Source: an uncultured Clostridia bacterium (GTDB lineage Bacteria > Bacillota > Clostridia > Monoglobales > Monoglobaceae). From it: a DNA stretch of 64,000 nt. The notes under the pieces were generated by a model, which saw nothing but the letters and a program-made list of their open reading frames with translations, was not told the DNA's origin and did no database searches. Position 1 is the stretch's first letter. Every line of letters starts with the position of its first letter. A program made the position numbers and the translations under genes. This document shows, piece after piece, positions 9,457 through 19,416 of the stretch. Where the stretch lies: positions 1-64,000 of the forward strand of contig CAKSFQ010000010.1 in assembly GCA_934454115.1 (NCBI GenBank), in the 5' to 3' direction.

Positions 9457-9760
9457 AGTTAGGCGTGACAAAGACATACGATGATTCCGGAGGTGGCAGA
9501 AGGCCGTATTTACGGCGCTTTTGGAAATTTCGGAGGAGATTGTCCGGTTCAAGAAAACGGGCGGAAAGGTCACACTTTCTATTACGAATACAGAGAAATC
9601 ATACTCCTGCGGCAGTATGCTGATGCCGTGGCGGATTGTTTTGTGTCTGTACGCCCCGAAACCGTTGTCTGTACGTGGACGAGAGGGTTCGGGTTTCATT
9701 TTAAGCTCGTGCGAAACGCCCGGCACGGTGTAAACTTATTTATTTTAAGGAGGGTATAGC
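9457..9760 (+). promoter_or_regulatory. Long untranslated leader of the S10 operon
   Basis: About 300 transcribed bases precede rpsJ. Short open frames occur (for instance ATG 9481 to 9759, and a frame ending at 9733), but none has a good ribosome site and start together with a recognisable product. The leader may hold an r-protein-responsive structure, as S10 operon leaders do in some bacteria. I could not assign it to a known class. Confidence 0.45.
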
Positions 9761-10069
9761 ATGGCAGCAGAAAAAATCAGAATCAGACTGAAGGCTTATG
9801 ATCACAATCTTATCGACCAGAGCGCCGCAAAGATTGTTGAGACCGCAAAGAGAACGGGATCCAAGGTTTCCGGACCGATTCCGCTTCCGACCAGAAAAGA
9901 AGTGGTTACCATTTTAAGAGCGGTTCATAAGTACAAGGACAGCCGTGAGCAGTTTGAGATGAGAACGCACAAAAGACTGATCGACGTATTGGCGCCGACC
10001 AATAAGACGATTGAGGCGTTAAAGCATCTGGATTTGCCCGCAGGTGTTGACATTGAATTAAAAATCTAG
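9761..10069 (+). CDS. rpsJ: 30S ribosomal protein S10
   Basis: A 102-residue S10, also known from other bacteria as NusE, an antitermination partner of NusB. The segments [20 protein letters not shown] and RTHKRLIDV are conserved. A strong AAGGAGGG lies ahead of the ATG. It is the first gene of the S10 operon, after the 300-base leader. Confidence 0.97.
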   Translation: MAAEKIRIRLKAYDHNLIDQSAAKIVETAKRTGSKVSGPIPLPTRKEVVTILRAVHKYKDSREQFEMRTHKRLIDVLAPTNKTIEALKHLDLPAGVDIELKI

Positions 10070-10262
10070 TCCGTTCGCTTTGCGGATGTGCAGGTTTTTA
10101 ATGGCAGAGAACCCAATGCTCTGCCCGATGCCGGATACGGCAAAATAAAATTTTGGTCATGTTGCGGCGGACGGACGGAAAACCGGCAGTTCGGTGCAAC
10201 CAATAACCCGTAGGTATGTTTTGTGAAAAACCAATGCCTATGTCAAACAGGAGGAAAGAAAA

Positions 10263-10898
10263 ATGAAAAAGGCAATCTTGGGTAAAAAGCTCGGTATGAC
10301 CCAGATCTTCACAGAGGACGGCAATTTGGTTCCCGTTACGGTAATCGCTGCTGGTCCTTGTCCTGTTGTCCAGAAAAAAACAGTCGAAGTGGACGGATAC
10401 AGTGCCGTTCAGGTCGGTTTTGAGGACAAGAAGGAAAGTCGTTCCAACAAGCCGGAAAAGGGTCATTTTGCAAAGGCAAATGTTCCGGTGAAAAAGTATT
10501 TGAAGGAATTCAAGCTGGAACAGGCCGCAGAGATGAATGTCGGCGATGTATTGGATGTGAATCAGTTTGAGGACGGCGAGGTGCTCGACGTTACCGGTAC
10601 CAGCAAGGGTCACGGTTACGCAGGCACAATCAAGAGATGGGGGACGCACCGCGGTCCTATGACGCACGGTTCTCATTATCACAGAGGCCCCGGTTCCCTG
10701 GGCGCATGCTCGGATCCGTCCCGTGTATTTAAAGGCAAGAAGATGCCGGGTCATTACGGTGTAGACACGGTAACGATCCAGAATCTTGACCTGGTAAAGG
10801 TAGATAAAGAACGCAATCTTCTGTTGGTAAAAGGTTCGGTTCCCGGACCGAAGGGCGGATTGCTTGTTGTGAAAAATGCAGTCAAGGCAGAAGCCTAG
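10263..10898 (+). CDS. rplC: 50S ribosomal protein L3
   Basis: A 211-residue L3, which helps form the peptidyl-transferase centre. [16 protein letters not shown] at the N-terminus and [12 protein letters not shown] with KKMPGHYG in the long loop are typical. AGGAGG precedes the ATG. The 193-base gap after rpsJ is unusually long for this operon. It holds a possible hairpin (TAGGTAT pairing with ATGCCTA, about 10212-10244) just before the ribosome site. Confidence 0.97.
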   Translation: MKKAILGKKLGMTQIFTEDGNLVPVTVIAAGPCPVVQKKTVEVDGYSAVQVGFEDKKESRSNKPEKGHFAKANVPVKKYLKEFKLEQAAEMNVGDVLDVNQFEDGEVLDVTGTSKGHGYAGTIKRWGTHRGPMTHGSHYHRGPGSLGACSDPSRVFKGKKMPGHYGVDTVTIQNLDLVKVDKERNLLLVKGSVPGPKGGLLVVKNAVKAEA

Positions 10899-10925
10899 GA
10901 CCACAGAGAGAGGAGGAAATAGAGA

Positions 10926-11549
10926 ATGCCTACAGTAGATGTTTATAATGCTGACGGTAAGGTAGTCGGCAATATGGATTTAAATGAAAACGTGTTCGGT
11001 GTTACGGTTCGCAGCGATGTGATGCATGAAGTTGTTGTGAACTACCTGGCAAACCAGAGACAGGGCACCCAGAGCACAAGAACCAGAACGGAAGTACGCG
11101 GCGGCGGCGCTAAGCCCTGGAGACAAAAGGGGACCGGCCGTGCCCGTCAAGGCAGTATCCGCGCTCCGCAGTGGGTTGGCGGCGGTGTTGCACTCGGCCC
11201 CAAGCCCAGAGATTACAGATACACTGTAAACAAGAAGGTAAGACGTATGGCCTTAAAGTCCGCGCTGTCTTCTAAGGTAGAAGAGAACGAGATCATCGTT
11301 TTGGACGCTTTTTCCTGCGATGAGATCAAGACCAAGCAGGTGACCACTCTTTTAAAGAACCTGAACGTCAATGAGAAGGCGCTGATTGTTCTTCCGGAGA
11401 ACGATAAAAACGTTGTACTTTCTGCAAGAAATATCAAGGGCGTTGACACAACCTATGTGGGTGCAATCAATACCTACGAGGTTTTGAATCATACCAAGTG
11501 CATCATCTTAAAGGATGCGGTAACCAAGCTTGAGGAGGTGTACGCATAA
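10926..11549 (+). CDS. rplD: 50S ribosomal protein L4
   Basis: A 207-residue L4 lining the exit tunnel. The extended loop with [20 protein letters not shown] and [15 protein letters not shown] is the site where macrolide-resistance changes occur in other species and looks wild type. In some bacteria L4 represses its own operon. GGAGG precedes the ATG, and the stop shares one base with the rplW start. Confidence 0.97.
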   Translation: MPTVDVYNADGKVVGNMDLNENVFGVTVRSDVMHEVVVNYLANQRQGTQSTRTRTEVRGGGAKPWRQKGTGRARQGSIRAPQWVGGGVALGPKPRDYRYTVNKKVRRMALKSALSSKVEENEIIVLDAFSCDEIKTKQVTTLLKNLNVNEKALIVLPENDKNVVLSARNIKGVDTTYVGAINTYEVLNHTKCIILKDAVTKLEEVYA

Positions 11550-11833
11550 TGTTGGCACACGATATTATCAGAAGACCGATTGTTACAGAACGGAGTATGG
11601 ATCAGGTTGCAGACCGCAAGTACACCTTTGAGGTTGCAAGAGGCGCAAACAAGATTCAGATCAAAAAAGCAGTGGAAGAGATCTTTAAGGTAGAGGTCGA
11701 GAAAGTGACTACCATGAACTATATCGGGAAACCGAAAAGACAAGGCGTATTCAGCGGCAAGCGTGCTGACTGGAAAAAGGCTGTCGTAAAGCTCAAAGAG
11801 GGAAGCAAGACGATTGAGCTTTTTGAGTCTTAA
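11549..11833 (+). CDS. rplW: 50S ribosomal protein L23
   Basis: A 94-residue L23, located at the tunnel exit where trigger factor and SRP dock. [12 protein letters not shown] and the [18 protein letters not shown] segment are conserved. Its ATG overlaps the rplD stop by one base with GGAGG inside rplD, so translation is coupled. Confidence 0.97.
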   Translation: MLAHDIIRRPIVTERSMDQVADRKYTFEVARGANKIQIKKAVEEIFKVEVEKVTTMNYIGKPKRQGVFSGKRADWKKAVVKLKEGSKTIELFES

Positions 11834-11873
11834 TCATCTGCCTTTCAAAATTTGCAGATAAGGAGATTTTAAA

Positions 11874-12707
11874 ATGGGAATTAAAAAATATAAGCCGACG
11901 ACCCCGTCCCGGCGTCATATGACGGTTTCCACGTTTGAAGAGATTGACAAGGTCGCTCCGGAAAAATCTCTTCTCCGCCCGCTTTCCAGTAAAGCCGGCC
12001 GTAACGCACAAGGAAAAATCACCGTTCGTCACCGTGGCTGCGGCGCAAAGAGAAAATACAGAGTCATTGATTTTAAAAGATACAAAGACGGCATGAACGC
12101 AACGGTTCTCTCCGTGGAATACGATCCGAACCGCAGCGCCAATATCGCTTTGATCGAGTATGAGGATGGCGTAAAGAACTACATCGTAGCGCCTCTCGGC
12201 TTGAAAAAGGGTGATGTCGTTGTATCGGGTACCGGCGCCGATATTAAGCCCGGTAACGCGATGGAATTAAAGGATATCCCGGTTGGTACCCTGGTGTACA
12301 ATATCGAGATGAACCCCGGAAAGGGCGGTCAGCTTGTTCGCAGCGCCGGTGTCACGGCACAGCTTTTGGCAAAGGAAAACGGCTACGCACAGCTGAGACT
12401 TCCGTCCGGTGAGGTTCGTATGATCCGTTTAAATTGCCGCGCAACCATCGGTCAGGTCGGCAATAACGATCACTCCAATGTCAATATCGGTAAAGCCGGA
12501 AGAAAGCGTCACATGGGCTTCCGTCCGACGGTCCGCGGTGTTGTTATGAACCCGAACGACCACCCGCACGGCGGTGGTGAAGGTAAGTCCCCGATCGGTA
12601 TGCCGAGTCCGGTAACGCCGTGGGGTAAGCCTGCTCTGGGTTACAAGACCAGAAACAAGAAGAAAAAGTCGAACAAGTTCATCGTGAAGAGACGGAACAG
12701 CAAGTAA
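11874..12707 (+). CDS. rplB: 50S ribosomal protein L2
   Basis: A 277-residue L2, needed for subunit joining and the peptidyl-transferase centre. The N-terminal YKPTTPSRR, the OB/SH3 core and the C-terminal motif [17 protein letters not shown] with its key histidine are intact. A purine-rich AAGGAG site precedes the ATG. Confidence 0.98.
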   Translation: MGIKKYKPTTPSRRHMTVSTFEEIDKVAPEKSLLRPLSSKAGRNAQGKITVRHRGCGAKRKYRVIDFKRYKDGMNATVLSVEYDPNRSANIALIEYEDGVKNYIVAPLGLKKGDVVVSGTGADIKPGNAMELKDIPVGTLVYNIEMNPGKGGQLVRSAGVTAQLLAKENGYAQLRLPSGEVRMIRLNCRATIGQVGNNDHSNVNIGKAGRKRHMGFRPTVRGVVMNPNDHPHGGGEGKSPIGMPSPVTPWGKPALGYKTRNKKKKSNKFIVKRRNSK

Positions 12708-12719
12708 GGAGGGAATCAC

Positions 12720-12992
12720 ATGGGAAGAAGTATTAAAAAGGGACCTTTCGTTGATGCGAAGCTGCTTGCCAGAATTGTTGCCATGAACGAAAAGAACGAG
12801 AAAAACGTTTTAAAGACCTGGTCGAGAGCTTCTACTATATTCCCGGAGATGGTTGGACATACCATTGCGGTTTATGATGGAAGAAAGCACGTTCCGGTAT
12901 ATGTGAGCGAGGATATGGTTGGGCACAAGCTCGGCGAATTTGCTCCTACCAGAACTTACAGAGGTCATGCCGGCGCGAAGACATCCAAATAA
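12720..12992 (+). CDS. rpsS: 30S ribosomal protein S19
   Basis: A 90-residue S19 of the 30S head. [11 protein letters not shown] at the start, [17 protein letters not shown] in the middle and the [12 protein letters not shown] end are conserved. It lies 12 bases after rplB with AAGGAGGG in the gap. Confidence 0.97.
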   Translation: MGRSIKKGPFVDAKLLARIVAMNEKNEKNVLKTWSRASTIFPEMVGHTIAVYDGRKHVPVYVSEDMVGHKLGEFAPTRTYRGHAGAKTSK

Positions 12993-13035
12993 GTCGCGCT
13001 GAGGAATTAGATTGATGAAAGGAGCTGCACAGAAC

Positions 13036-13371
13036 ATGGAAGCAGTAGCAAAAGTTACACATGTACGCATTGCACCCAGAAAAGTCCGCATCGTGATCGA
13101 CTTGATCAGAAATAAGTCCGTCGGCGAGGCAATCGGTATTTTAAAGAATACCCCGAAGGCTGCAAGTCCCGTTGTGGAAAAGCTGCTCAAGTCTGCAATG
13201 GCAAACGCAGAGAACAACCACAAAATGAATGTGGAAAACCTCTATGTTGCGGAAGTATATGCAGATCAGGGCCCCACACTCAAGAGAGTACAGGCGAGAG
13301 CGCAGGGACGTGCGTTCAGAATCAATAAAAAGACAAGCCACATTACGTTAAAACTTCGGGAGAAGGAATAA
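13036..13371 (+). CDS. rplV: 50S ribosomal protein L22
   Basis: A 111-residue L22, whose beta-hairpin reaches into the exit tunnel. [18 protein letters not shown] and the hairpin with [15 protein letters not shown] are typical. The start at 13036 fits the family N-terminus and has AAAGGAG about 11 bases upstream; an in-frame ATG at 13012 would place that site inside the gene. Confidence 0.96.
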   Translation: MEAVAKVTHVRIAPRKVRIVIDLIRNKSVGEAIGILKNTPKAASPVVEKLLKSAMANAENNHKMNVENLYVAEVYADQGPTLKRVQARAQGRAFRINKKTSHITLKLREKE

Positions 13372-13388
13372 GATAGGAGGTAAAAAGT

Positions 13389-14087
13389 ATGGGTCAGAAA
13401 GTTAATCCACACGGTCTCAGAGTCGGCATTATTAAGGACTGGGATTCCCGTTGGTTTGCTGACAAAAAGAACTTCGGTGACAGTCTCGTAGAGGACTATA
13501 ACCTCAGAGTCTTCCTCAAGAAGAAATTATTCCTGGCCGGAGTTGCTAAAATCGAAATCGAGAAGTTTGCGAATAAAATTCGTATTTCCATCCATGCAGG
13601 TAAGCCCGGTATCGTAATCGGTAAGGGCGGAAGCGAAATCGAAAAACTCAAGAAAGAGTTAGAGAAGATGACCGGCAAGACGATTATCCTGAACGTGATC
13701 GAGGTCAAGGTTCCGGATATGAGCGCGCAGCTGGTTGCCGAAAACATCGCATCGCAGCTGGAGAGACGTATTTCTTTCCGTAAGGCAATGAAACAGTGCA
13801 TGGGCCGTACCATGAAGCTGGGCGCAAAGGGAATCAAGACCTGCGTTTCCGGTCGTGTCGGCGGTGCAGAAATCGCGAGAACAGAGCAGTATCATGAGGG
13901 AACCATTCCCCTTCAGACATTGAGAGCAGACATTGACTACGGGTTTACCGAGGCAAACACGACCTATGGCAAGCTTGGCGTTAAGGTTTGGATCTACAAA
14001 GGTGAAATCCTTGCCGAAAGCAAGAATGCTGCACCGGCAGAGGAGAAGAAGCCTGCTCCCAGACGCAGAGAAGGAGGGAGAAAGTAA
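13389..14087 (+). CDS. rpsC: 30S ribosomal protein S3
   Basis: A 232-residue S3 at the mRNA entry channel. A KH type II domain contains [17 protein letters not shown], and the C-terminal half contains GCVSGR-like [21 protein letters not shown] short basic, Pro/Ala/Glu-rich tail ends the protein. TAGGAGG precedes the ATG, and the stop overlaps the rplP start by one base. Confidence 0.97.
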   Translation: MGQKVNPHGLRVGIIKDWDSRWFADKKNFGDSLVEDYNLRVFLKKKLFLAGVAKIEIEKFANKIRISIHAGKPGIVIGKGGSEIEKLKKELEKMTGKTIILNVIEVKVPDMSAQLVAENIASQLERRISFRKAMKQCMGRTMKLGAKGIKTCVSGRVGGAEIARTEQYHEGTIPLQTLRADIDYGFTEANTTYGKLGVKVWIYKGEILAESKNAAPAEEKKPAPRRREGGRK

Positions 14088-14518
14088 TGTTATCACCGAA
14101 GAGAGTAAAGCGCAGAAAGGTACAGCGCGGCAGAATGAAAGGCGCTGCACATCGCGGTAATAAGGTTGTATACGGCGATTACGGCCTGCAGGCGCTCAGC
14201 CCTGCCTGGGTTACCAGTAACCAGATCGAGGCTGCCCGTATTGCAATGACCCGTTATACCAAGAGAGGCGGTCAGGTTTGGATTAAGATCTTCCCGGATA
14301 AGCCCGTTACGGCAAAACCGGCTGAGACCCGTATGGGTAGCGGTAAAGGTTCTCCGGAGTACTGGGTAGCTGTGGTAAAGCCCGGCCGTGTTATGTTTGA
14401 AATTGGCGGAGTTAGTGAAGAAGTTGCGCGCGAGGCATTGCGTCTTGCAATGCATAAGCTCCCCTTAAAGTGTAAGTTTGTCAGAAAAGCTGACCAAGAA
14501 ACGGAAGGTGATAGTTAA
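14087..14518 (+). CDS. rplP: 50S ribosomal protein L16
   Basis: A 143-residue L16 near the A-site tRNA elbow. [19 protein letters not shown], then [16 protein letters not shown] and [12 protein letters not shown] are conserved. It overlaps rpsC and rpmC by one base each, indicating coupled translation. Confidence 0.97.
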   Translation: MLSPKRVKRRKVQRGRMKGAAHRGNKVVYGDYGLQALSPAWVTSNQIEAARIAMTRYTKRGGQVWIKIFPDKPVTAKPAETRMGSGKGSPEYWVAVVKPGRVMFEIGGVSEEVAREALRLAMHKLPLKCKFVRKADQETEGDS

Positions 14519-14730
14519 TGAAAATTCAGGATATTAGAGACCTTTCAACGCAGGAGCTTGAGGATAAGATCAAGGACTTAAAGGAAGAGCTTTTTAACCT
14601 TCGTTTCCAGAACGCTACCAACCAGCTGGATAATCCCATGAGAATTGCTAGCGTCAAAAAGGACATTGCAAGAGTTAAAACGGTTCTCAAGGAAAAAGAG
14701 CTTGGGATTCATACAAGCGTAAATGCGTAG
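14518..14730 (+). CDS. rpmC: 50S ribosomal protein L29
   Basis: A 70-residue two-helix protein at the tunnel exit beside L23. [20 protein letters not shown] and the [11 protein letters not shown] end match the family. The ATG shares a base with the rplP stop. Confidence 0.96.
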   Translation: MKIQDIRDLSTQELEDKIKDLKEELFNLRFQNATNQLDNPMRIASVKKDIARVKTVLKEKELGIHTSVNA

Positions 14731-14742
14731 GAGGTGTAGAGA

Positions 14743-15000
14743 ATGAGCGAACGTAATTACCGTAAGACCCGTATCGGCGAGGTCGTAAGCGATAAGATGG
14801 ATAAGACAATCGTTGTCGCAATCAAAGAGCATGAGAAACACCCACTTTACAGCAAGGTCATGAAACGCACCTATAAGCTGAAGGCGCATGACGAGAACAA
14901 TGTTTGCGGCATTGGTGACAGAGTCAAAGTCATGGAGACCCGTCCTCTTTCCAAGGATAAGAGATGGAGACTGGTTGAAATTGTGGAGAAAGCGAAATAA
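14743..15000 (+). CDS. rpsQ: 30S ribosomal protein S17
   Basis: An 85-residue OB-fold protein that binds 16S rRNA early in assembly. [25 protein letters not shown] and [18 protein letters not shown] are conserved. TAGGAGG lies ahead of the ATG. Confidence 0.97.
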   Translation: MSERNYRKTRIGEVVSDKMDKTIVVAIKEHEKHPLYSKVMKRTYKLKAHDENNVCGIGDRVKVMETRPLSKDKRWRLVEIVEKAK

Positions 15001-15096
15001 AACGCTTGGAATCGGAGCGTGGCGTATGATGGCCGCTTCGATGATCTGGAGATTGCCGCGGCAGTCTCGTAATAATGGAATAGGAGGAAATCCGAT

Positions 15097-15465
15097 ATGA
15101 TTCAACAGCAGACAATATTAAAGGTTGCTGATAACAGCGGTGCAAAAGAAATCCTTTGCATTCGCGTACTCGGCGGATCTTTTCGGCGTTACGGCAACAT
15201 CGGCGATGTCATCGTTGCTTCTGTAAAAAAAGCAACGCCCGGCGGTGCGGTTAAAAAAGGTGACGTTGTAAAGGCTGTTATCGTCCGCAGTGTCAACGGC
15301 GTAAAGCGCGCAGACGGATCCAAGATTCGCTTTGACGAAAACGCTGCCGTTATCATCCGTGACGACAAAACCCCGAGAGGCACCCGTATCTTTGGGCCGG
15401 TAGCCAGAGAGCTGAGAGATAAAGAATATATGAAGATTCTGTCCCTGGCGCCTGAAGTACTCTAA
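15097..15465 (+). CDS. rplN: 50S ribosomal protein L14
   Basis: A 122-residue L14, which forms an intersubunit bridge. [18 protein letters not shown] at the start and [19 protein letters not shown] near the end are hallmarks. TAGGAGG precedes the ATG. The 96-base gap after rpsQ holds no obvious signal. Confidence 0.97.
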   Translation: MIQQQTILKVADNSGAKEILCIRVLGGSFRRYGNIGDVIVASVKKATPGGAVKKGDVVKAVIVRSVNGVKRADGSKIRFDENAAVIIRDDKTPRGTRIFGPVARELRDKEYMKILSLAPEVL

Positions 15466-15560
15466 AAATATGTTCTTCTGCCGATCGGGCAGGAGTGATT
15501 CGTGTCGGCGCGTCTGCGCCGCACATAGGCCTTTTCAGTTTGAAAAAAGGAGGAAAGACA

Positions 15561-15878
15561 ATGGCTAAGATGCATGTGAAGACCGGCGATGAGGTTATGG
15601 TTTTATCCGGCAAGGATAAAGGCAAAAAGGGCAAGGTTTTGTCCGTAAACCCGGAAAAGCGCATGGTTATTGTGGAGGGAGTTTCCATGGCCACCAAGCA
15701 TAAAAAGCCCAGAAGAATGGGTGAAAGCGGCGGCATCATGAAGCAGGAAACCCCGATCTACGCAAGCAAGGTTATGAATGTTTGCGGAAAATGCGGAGCA
15801 CCCAGCAGAGTGGGACGTAAGGTTTTAGAGGATGGAACCCACGTTCGTTACTGCAAGAAGTGCGGCGAAACATTCTAG
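15561..15878 (+). CDS. rplX: 50S ribosomal protein L24 (zinc-site form)
   Basis: A 105-residue L24, an assembly initiator. The KOW motif lies in VLSGKDKGKKGKVLSVNPEK. The C-terminal half has CGKCG and CKKCG pairs that would bind zinc, which some L24 proteins lack. The start at 15561 follows AAAGGAGGAAAG and fits the family; the frame is open further upstream. Confidence 0.96.
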   Translation: MAKMHVKTGDEVMVLSGKDKGKKGKVLSVNPEKRMVIVEGVSMATKHKKPRRMGESGGIMKQETPIYASKVMNVCGKCGAPSRVGRKVLEDGTHVRYCKKCGETF

Positions 15879-15905
15879 ATATAAAGAAAGGAGGTTTCAC
15901 TCTCA

Positions 15906-16442
15906 ATGAGACTGGAAGAGAAGTACACAAAAGAAATCAAAGACGCTCTGATGAAAAAATTCAGCTATAAGAGCGTGATGCAGATTCCGAAGCTCGAAAA
16001 AATCGTGATTAACATGGGCGTAGGCGATGCAAGAGAGAATGCAAAGGCGGCAGAGAGCGCTGCAAACGACCTGACGCTGATTACCGGTCAGAAGGCTGTT
16101 ATCACCAAGGCGAAGAAGTCCGTCGCAACGTTTAAGGTAAGAGAAGGCATGAACATCGGCTGCAAGGTTACGCTGAGAGGCTCTAAGATGTACGAGTTTG
16201 CAGATCGTCTGTTCAATGCAGCGCTGCCCCGCGTACGTGACTTTCGCGGGATTAACCCCAATTCCTTTGACGGCCGTGGTAACTACGCACTGGGTATCAA
16301 GGAGCAGCTGATTTTCCCTGAAATCGACTATGATAAGATCGATAAAATCCGGGGTATGGATATCATCTTTGTAACCACGGCGCATACCGATGAGGAAGCA
16401 CGTGAGCTTTTGACTTTGATGGGCGCACCGTTCATGAAATAA
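15906..16442 (+). CDS. rplE: 50S ribosomal protein L5
   Basis: A 178-residue L5, part of the central protuberance and bound to 5S r[23 protein letters not shown], the ITGQKA segment and the [17 protein letters not shown] stretch are conserved. AAAGGAGG lies ahead of the ATG. Confidence 0.97.
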   Translation: MRLEEKYTKEIKDALMKKFSYKSVMQIPKLEKIVINMGVGDARENAKAAESAANDLTLITGQKAVITKAKKSVATFKVREGMNIGCKVTLRGSKMYEFADRLFNAALPRVRDFRGINPNSFDGRGNYALGIKEQLIFPEIDYDKIDKIRGMDIIFVTTAHTDEEARELLTLMGAPFMK

Positions 16443-16467
16443 GAACCGAATAGGAGGATGAAGAATC

Positions 16468-16653
16468 ATGGCGAAAAAGTCTATGGTTATAAAGCAGCAA
16501 AGAAAGCAAAAGTATGCGAGTCGCGAATACAACAGATGTAAGATTTGCGGCAGACCCCATGCTTACCTTCGTAAGTTCGGTATTTGCAGAATTTGTTTCC
16601 GTGAGCTTGCTTATAAAGGTCAGATTCCGGGTGTCAAGAAGGCGTCCTGGTAA
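16468..16653 (+). CDS. rpsZ: 30S ribosomal protein S14, zinc type
   Basis: A 61-residue short S14 with two zinc-binding pairs, CKICGRPH and CRICFRELA, the type-Z form usual in Firmicutes when zinc is sufficient. [14 protein letters not shown] [10 protein letters not shown] ends the chain. TAGGAGG is upstream of the ATG. Confidence 0.97.
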   Translation: MAKKSMVIKQQRKQKYASREYNRCKICGRPHAYLRKFGICRICFRELAYKGQIPGVKKASW

Positions 16654-16777
16654 GCACCTGACGAAAGGCGCAGCAAGCTGCGCCGCATGATATAAGAACC
16701 AGAGGACAGGTGGCTGCATCATTGGAACGGACAGCCAAACCGGCCCCTGTATTCCGCTAAGATAGGAGGTTAGAACT

Positions 16778-17176
16778 ATGCATATTACAGATCCGATCGC
16801 AGATATGCTGACTAGAATCAGAAATGCCAACAATGCCAGACATACCACTGTCGACATTCCGGCTTCTAATATGAAAAAGGCAATCGCAAAAATCCTGTTG
16901 GATGAGGGTTATGTCAAGAATGTAGAAGTGATTGACGATAACATCCAGGGTGTGATCCGTATTACTTTAAAGTACGGTGAAAACAAGCAGAAGGTTCTCA
17001 CCGGCTTAAAGAGAGTAAGTAAGCCCGGTCTGAGATCCTACGCATCCAAAGAGGAGCTCCCCAAGGTGTTAAAGGGCTTGGGTATTGCGATTATTTCTAC
17101 GTCTAAGGGCGTGATGACAGATAAGGAGGCACGTCGTCAGAACGTTGGCGGCGAGGTCCTGGCATTTATTTGGTAA
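16778..17176 (+). CDS. rpsH: 30S ribosomal protein S8
   Basis: A 132-residue S8, central to 30S platform assembly and the known translational repressor of the spc operon in Escherichia coli. [14 protein letters not shown] at the start and [14 protein letters not shown] with the [10 protein letters not shown] end are typical. TAGGAGG precedes the ATG. The 124-base gap upstream contains a GGCGCAGC-aa-GCTGCGCC hairpin. Confidence 0.97.
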   Translation: MHITDPIADMLTRIRNANNARHTTVDIPASNMKKAIAKILLDEGYVKNVEVIDDNIQGVIRITLKYGENKQKVLTGLKRVSKPGLRSYASKEELPKVLKGLGIAIISTSKGVMTDKEARRQNVGGEVLAFIW

Positions 17177-17193
17177 GAAAGGAGGAGAGTTCA

Positions 17194-17739
17194 TTGTCTC
17201 GTATAGGAAAAATGCCGATTACAGTTCCGGCAGGCGTGACTGTAACCATCGGCGCAAACAATGAAGTTACCGTAAAGGGTCCTAAAGGCGAGCTTGTACA
17301 GCGCATGCCGGCGGACATCATGATAGAACAGAGCGGCGAAACCATTGAGGTGAAACGTCCGACAGACGATAAGGAACACAGATCTCTGCACGGTCTGACC
17401 CGGAGCCTGCTCCATAATATGGTAGTGGGCGTGACCGACGGCTTCAAAAAGCAGCTGGAGATTAACGGTGTCGGTTACAGAGCAGCAATGCAGGGTAATA
17501 AGTTGGTTATGAACCTCGGTTATTCTCACCAGGTTGAGATGGAACCGGCTGATGGTATCACCATTGAGGTTCCGCAGCCGAACCAGATCATCATCTCCGG
17601 TTCGGATAAGCAGAAGGTTGGCCAGTTTGCGGCCAATGTCCGCGAGAAGAGACCGCCTGAGCCTTATAAGGGCAAGGGTATTAAATACGTTGATGAACAC
17701 ATCAGACGTAAGGAAGGTAAAGCTGGTTCTAAGAAGTAA
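17194..17739 (+). CDS. rplF: 50S ribosomal protein L6
   Basis: A 181-residue L6 near the GTPase centre. [14 protein letters not shown] at the start, NGVGYRA in the second domain and the [10 protein letters not shown] motif are conserved. The start is TTG at 17194, behind AAAGGAGGAG; a GTG at 17170 would overlap rpsH and add residues not seen in the family. Confidence 0.96.
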   Translation: MSRIGKMPITVPAGVTVTIGANNEVTVKGPKGELVQRMPADIMIEQSGETIEVKRPTDDKEHRSLHGLTRSLLHNMVVGVTDGFKKQLEINGVGYRAAMQGNKLVMNLGYSHQVEMEPADGITIEVPQPNQIIISGSDKQKVGQFAANVREKRPPEPYKGKGIKYVDEHIRRKEGKAGSKK

Positions 17740-17763
17740 TAACCGCAAGGAGGTGCAAACGTA

Positions 17764-18126
17764 ATGATTAAGAAGGTAAATAGTAATGTATCAAGACTTG
17801 CCAGACACGCCAGGGTCCGCAAAAAGGTTTCCGGTACGGCTCAGTGCCCGAGACTGTGCGTGTTTCGGAGTCGGCAGAATATATACGCTCAAATCATTGA
17901 CGACACAGTAGGCCATACTCTGGTGTCTGCATCCTCTCTGGACGCAGAGCTGAAGGCAAACTACGGCGGCAACAAAGAAGCTGCAAAAGCGGTTGGCGCA
18001 TTGATTGCGAAAAAGGCAACGGAAAAGGGCATTACCGAAGTCGTTTTTGACAGAGGCGGATATGTATACCATGGCAGAGTTGCAGAACTTGCCGAGGCAG
18101 CGCGTGAGGGCGGCCTGAAATTCTAA
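17764..18126 (+). CDS. rplR: 50S ribosomal protein L18
   Basis: A 120-residue L18, a 5S rRNA-binding protein. [28 protein letters not shown] and the C-terminal [12 protein letters not shown] with AREGGLKF are hallmarks. AAGGAGGTG lies upstream. Confidence 0.97.
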   Translation: MIKKVNSNVSRLARHARVRKKVSGTAQCPRLCVFRSRQNIYAQIIDDTVGHTLVSASSLDAELKANYGGNKEAAKAVGALIAKKATEKGITEVVFDRGGYVYHGRVAELAEAAREGGLKF

Positions 18127-18150
18127 TCGTGAGAAAGAGGTGAAACACAA

Positions 18151-18681
18151 ATGGCAGAAAAAGGTGAAAGAACCAAGAAGCAGCCGCGTATTGACGCAGA
18201 TGCGCTGGATATACAAGAAAAAGTAGTACATCTGAACCGTGTTGCAAAGGTTGTAAAAGGTGGTAGAACCTTCCGTTTCAGCGCACTGGTAGTTGTCGGC
18301 GACGGCAACGGTCACGTGGGCTGCGGCATGGGAAAGGCAGCAGAAATTCCGGACGCAATCCGTAAGGGAATCGACGATGCCAAAAAGAACATGATTACGG
18401 TTCCGAGAGTGAAATCAACCATTCCTCACGAGATTATCGGTGAGTATGGTGCAGGACGTGTCCTGTTAAAGCCGGCAGCAGAAGGTACCGGCGTTATTGC
18501 CGGCGGTCCTGCCCGTGCGGTATTGGAGCTGGCTGGTATCAGAGATATTCGTACCAAATGTTTGCGCAGCAACAACCCGAAGAACGTTGTTGCAGCAACC
18601 ATCGAGGGTCTGGCATCTCTCAAGAGTGTGGAAGAGGTTGCTCAGCTCAGAGGGAAAAAGCCGGAAGAGATCCTCGGTTAG
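18151..18681 (+). CDS. rpsE: 30S ribosomal protein S5
   Basis: A 176-residue S5, involved in decoding accuracy and mRNA unwinding. The N-terminal double-stranded-RNA-binding half contains [19 protein letters not shown] and [13 protein letters not shown]. The C-terminal half contains [19 protein letters not shown] and [19 protein letters not shown] precedes the ATG. Confidence 0.97.
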   Translation: MAEKGERTKKQPRIDADALDIQEKVVHLNRVAKVVKGGRTFRFSALVVVGDGNGHVGCGMGKAAEIPDAIRKGIDDAKKNMITVPRVKSTIPHEIIGEYGAGRVLLKPAAEGTGVIAGGPARAVLELAGIRDIRTKCLRSNNPKNVVAATIEGLASLKSVEEVAQLRGKKPEEILG

Positions 18682-18711
18682 AGAAATTAGTTTAAGACAG
18701 GAGGGTTATCC

Positions 18712-18891
18712 TTGGCGAATACAATTAAGGTTACACTGAAAAAGAGTACCATCGGATGCAAAAAGGATCAGATCGCAACCGTACAGGCGCTGGGCTTAAA
18801 AAAGATCGGCCAGACTGTTGAAAAGACCGATACGCCCCAGATCCGCGGCATGATCTTCAAGGTAAAACACCTGGTAGCAGTGTCCGAGTAA
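18712..18891 (+). CDS. rpmD: 50S ribosomal protein L30
   Basis: A 59-residue L30. [19 protein letters not shown], the [13 protein letters not shown] turn and [12 protein letters not shown] match the family. It starts at TTG 18712 behind CAGGAGGG. It sits between rpsE and rplO as in other Firmicutes spc operons. Confidence 0.95.
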   Translation: MANTIKVTLKKSTIGCKKDQIATVQALGLKKIGQTVEKTDTPQIRGMIFKVKHLVAVSE

Positions 18892-18973
18892 AGGCGAACA
18901 CGCCGGAATCATTTCCGGCAAGGGCCGCATTGGCGGCGTCATCATTTTGAATAAAAAGGAGGAGGTGGACACA

Positions 18974-19414
18974 ATGAAACTCCATGAATTATCTCCGAGC
19001 GAAGGCTCTAAGAAGAAGGCATACAGAGTAGGCCGCGGCCATGCAAGCGGTAATGGAAAAACCAGCGGTAAGGGTCACAAGGGTCAAAATGCCCGCAGCG
19101 GCGGCGGTGTTCGGCCGGGCTTTGAAGGTGGCCAGATGCCGATTTACAGAAGATTGCCGAAGCGTGGTTTTAATAACATCTTTGCAAAGAAATATGTTTC
19201 CGTAAATGTAGAGGCACTCAACAAGCTGGAAGCCGGCACAGAGGTTACAGCCCAGGTGCTGAAAGAGGCCGGTATTATTTCCAAGATTTGCGACGGCGTA
19301 GTGATTTTAGGCCGCGGTGAACTGGATAAAAAGCTGAACGTAAAAGCAAAGCGGTTCAGCGAAAGCGCAGCAAAGAAGATTGAGGCTGCCGGCGGAAAGG
19401 CTGAGGTGGTATAA
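18974..19414 (+). CDS. rplO: 50S ribosomal protein L15
   Basis: A 146-residue L15, a late assembly protein. [20 protein letters not shown], the Gly-rich [20 protein letters not shown] and [16 protein letters not shown] are conserved. The start at 18974 follows AAGGAGGAGGTGG; the ATG at 18947 overlaps nothing but adds unconserved residues. Confidence 0.96.
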   Translation: MKLHELSPSEGSKKKAYRVGRGHASGNGKTSGKGHKGQNARSGGGVRPGFEGGQMPIYRRLPKRGFNNIFAKKYVSVNVEALNKLEAGTEVTAQVLKEAGIISKICDGVVILGRGELDKKLNVKAKRFSESAAKKIEAAGGKAEVV

Positions 19415-19416
19415 CA

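Noticed and set aside
9481..9759. Possible 92-residue gene in the S10 leader
   Set aside because: There is no ribosome site before ATG 9481, the product is unlike any family I know, and a second frame is equally open. The stretch is better read as an untranslated leader.
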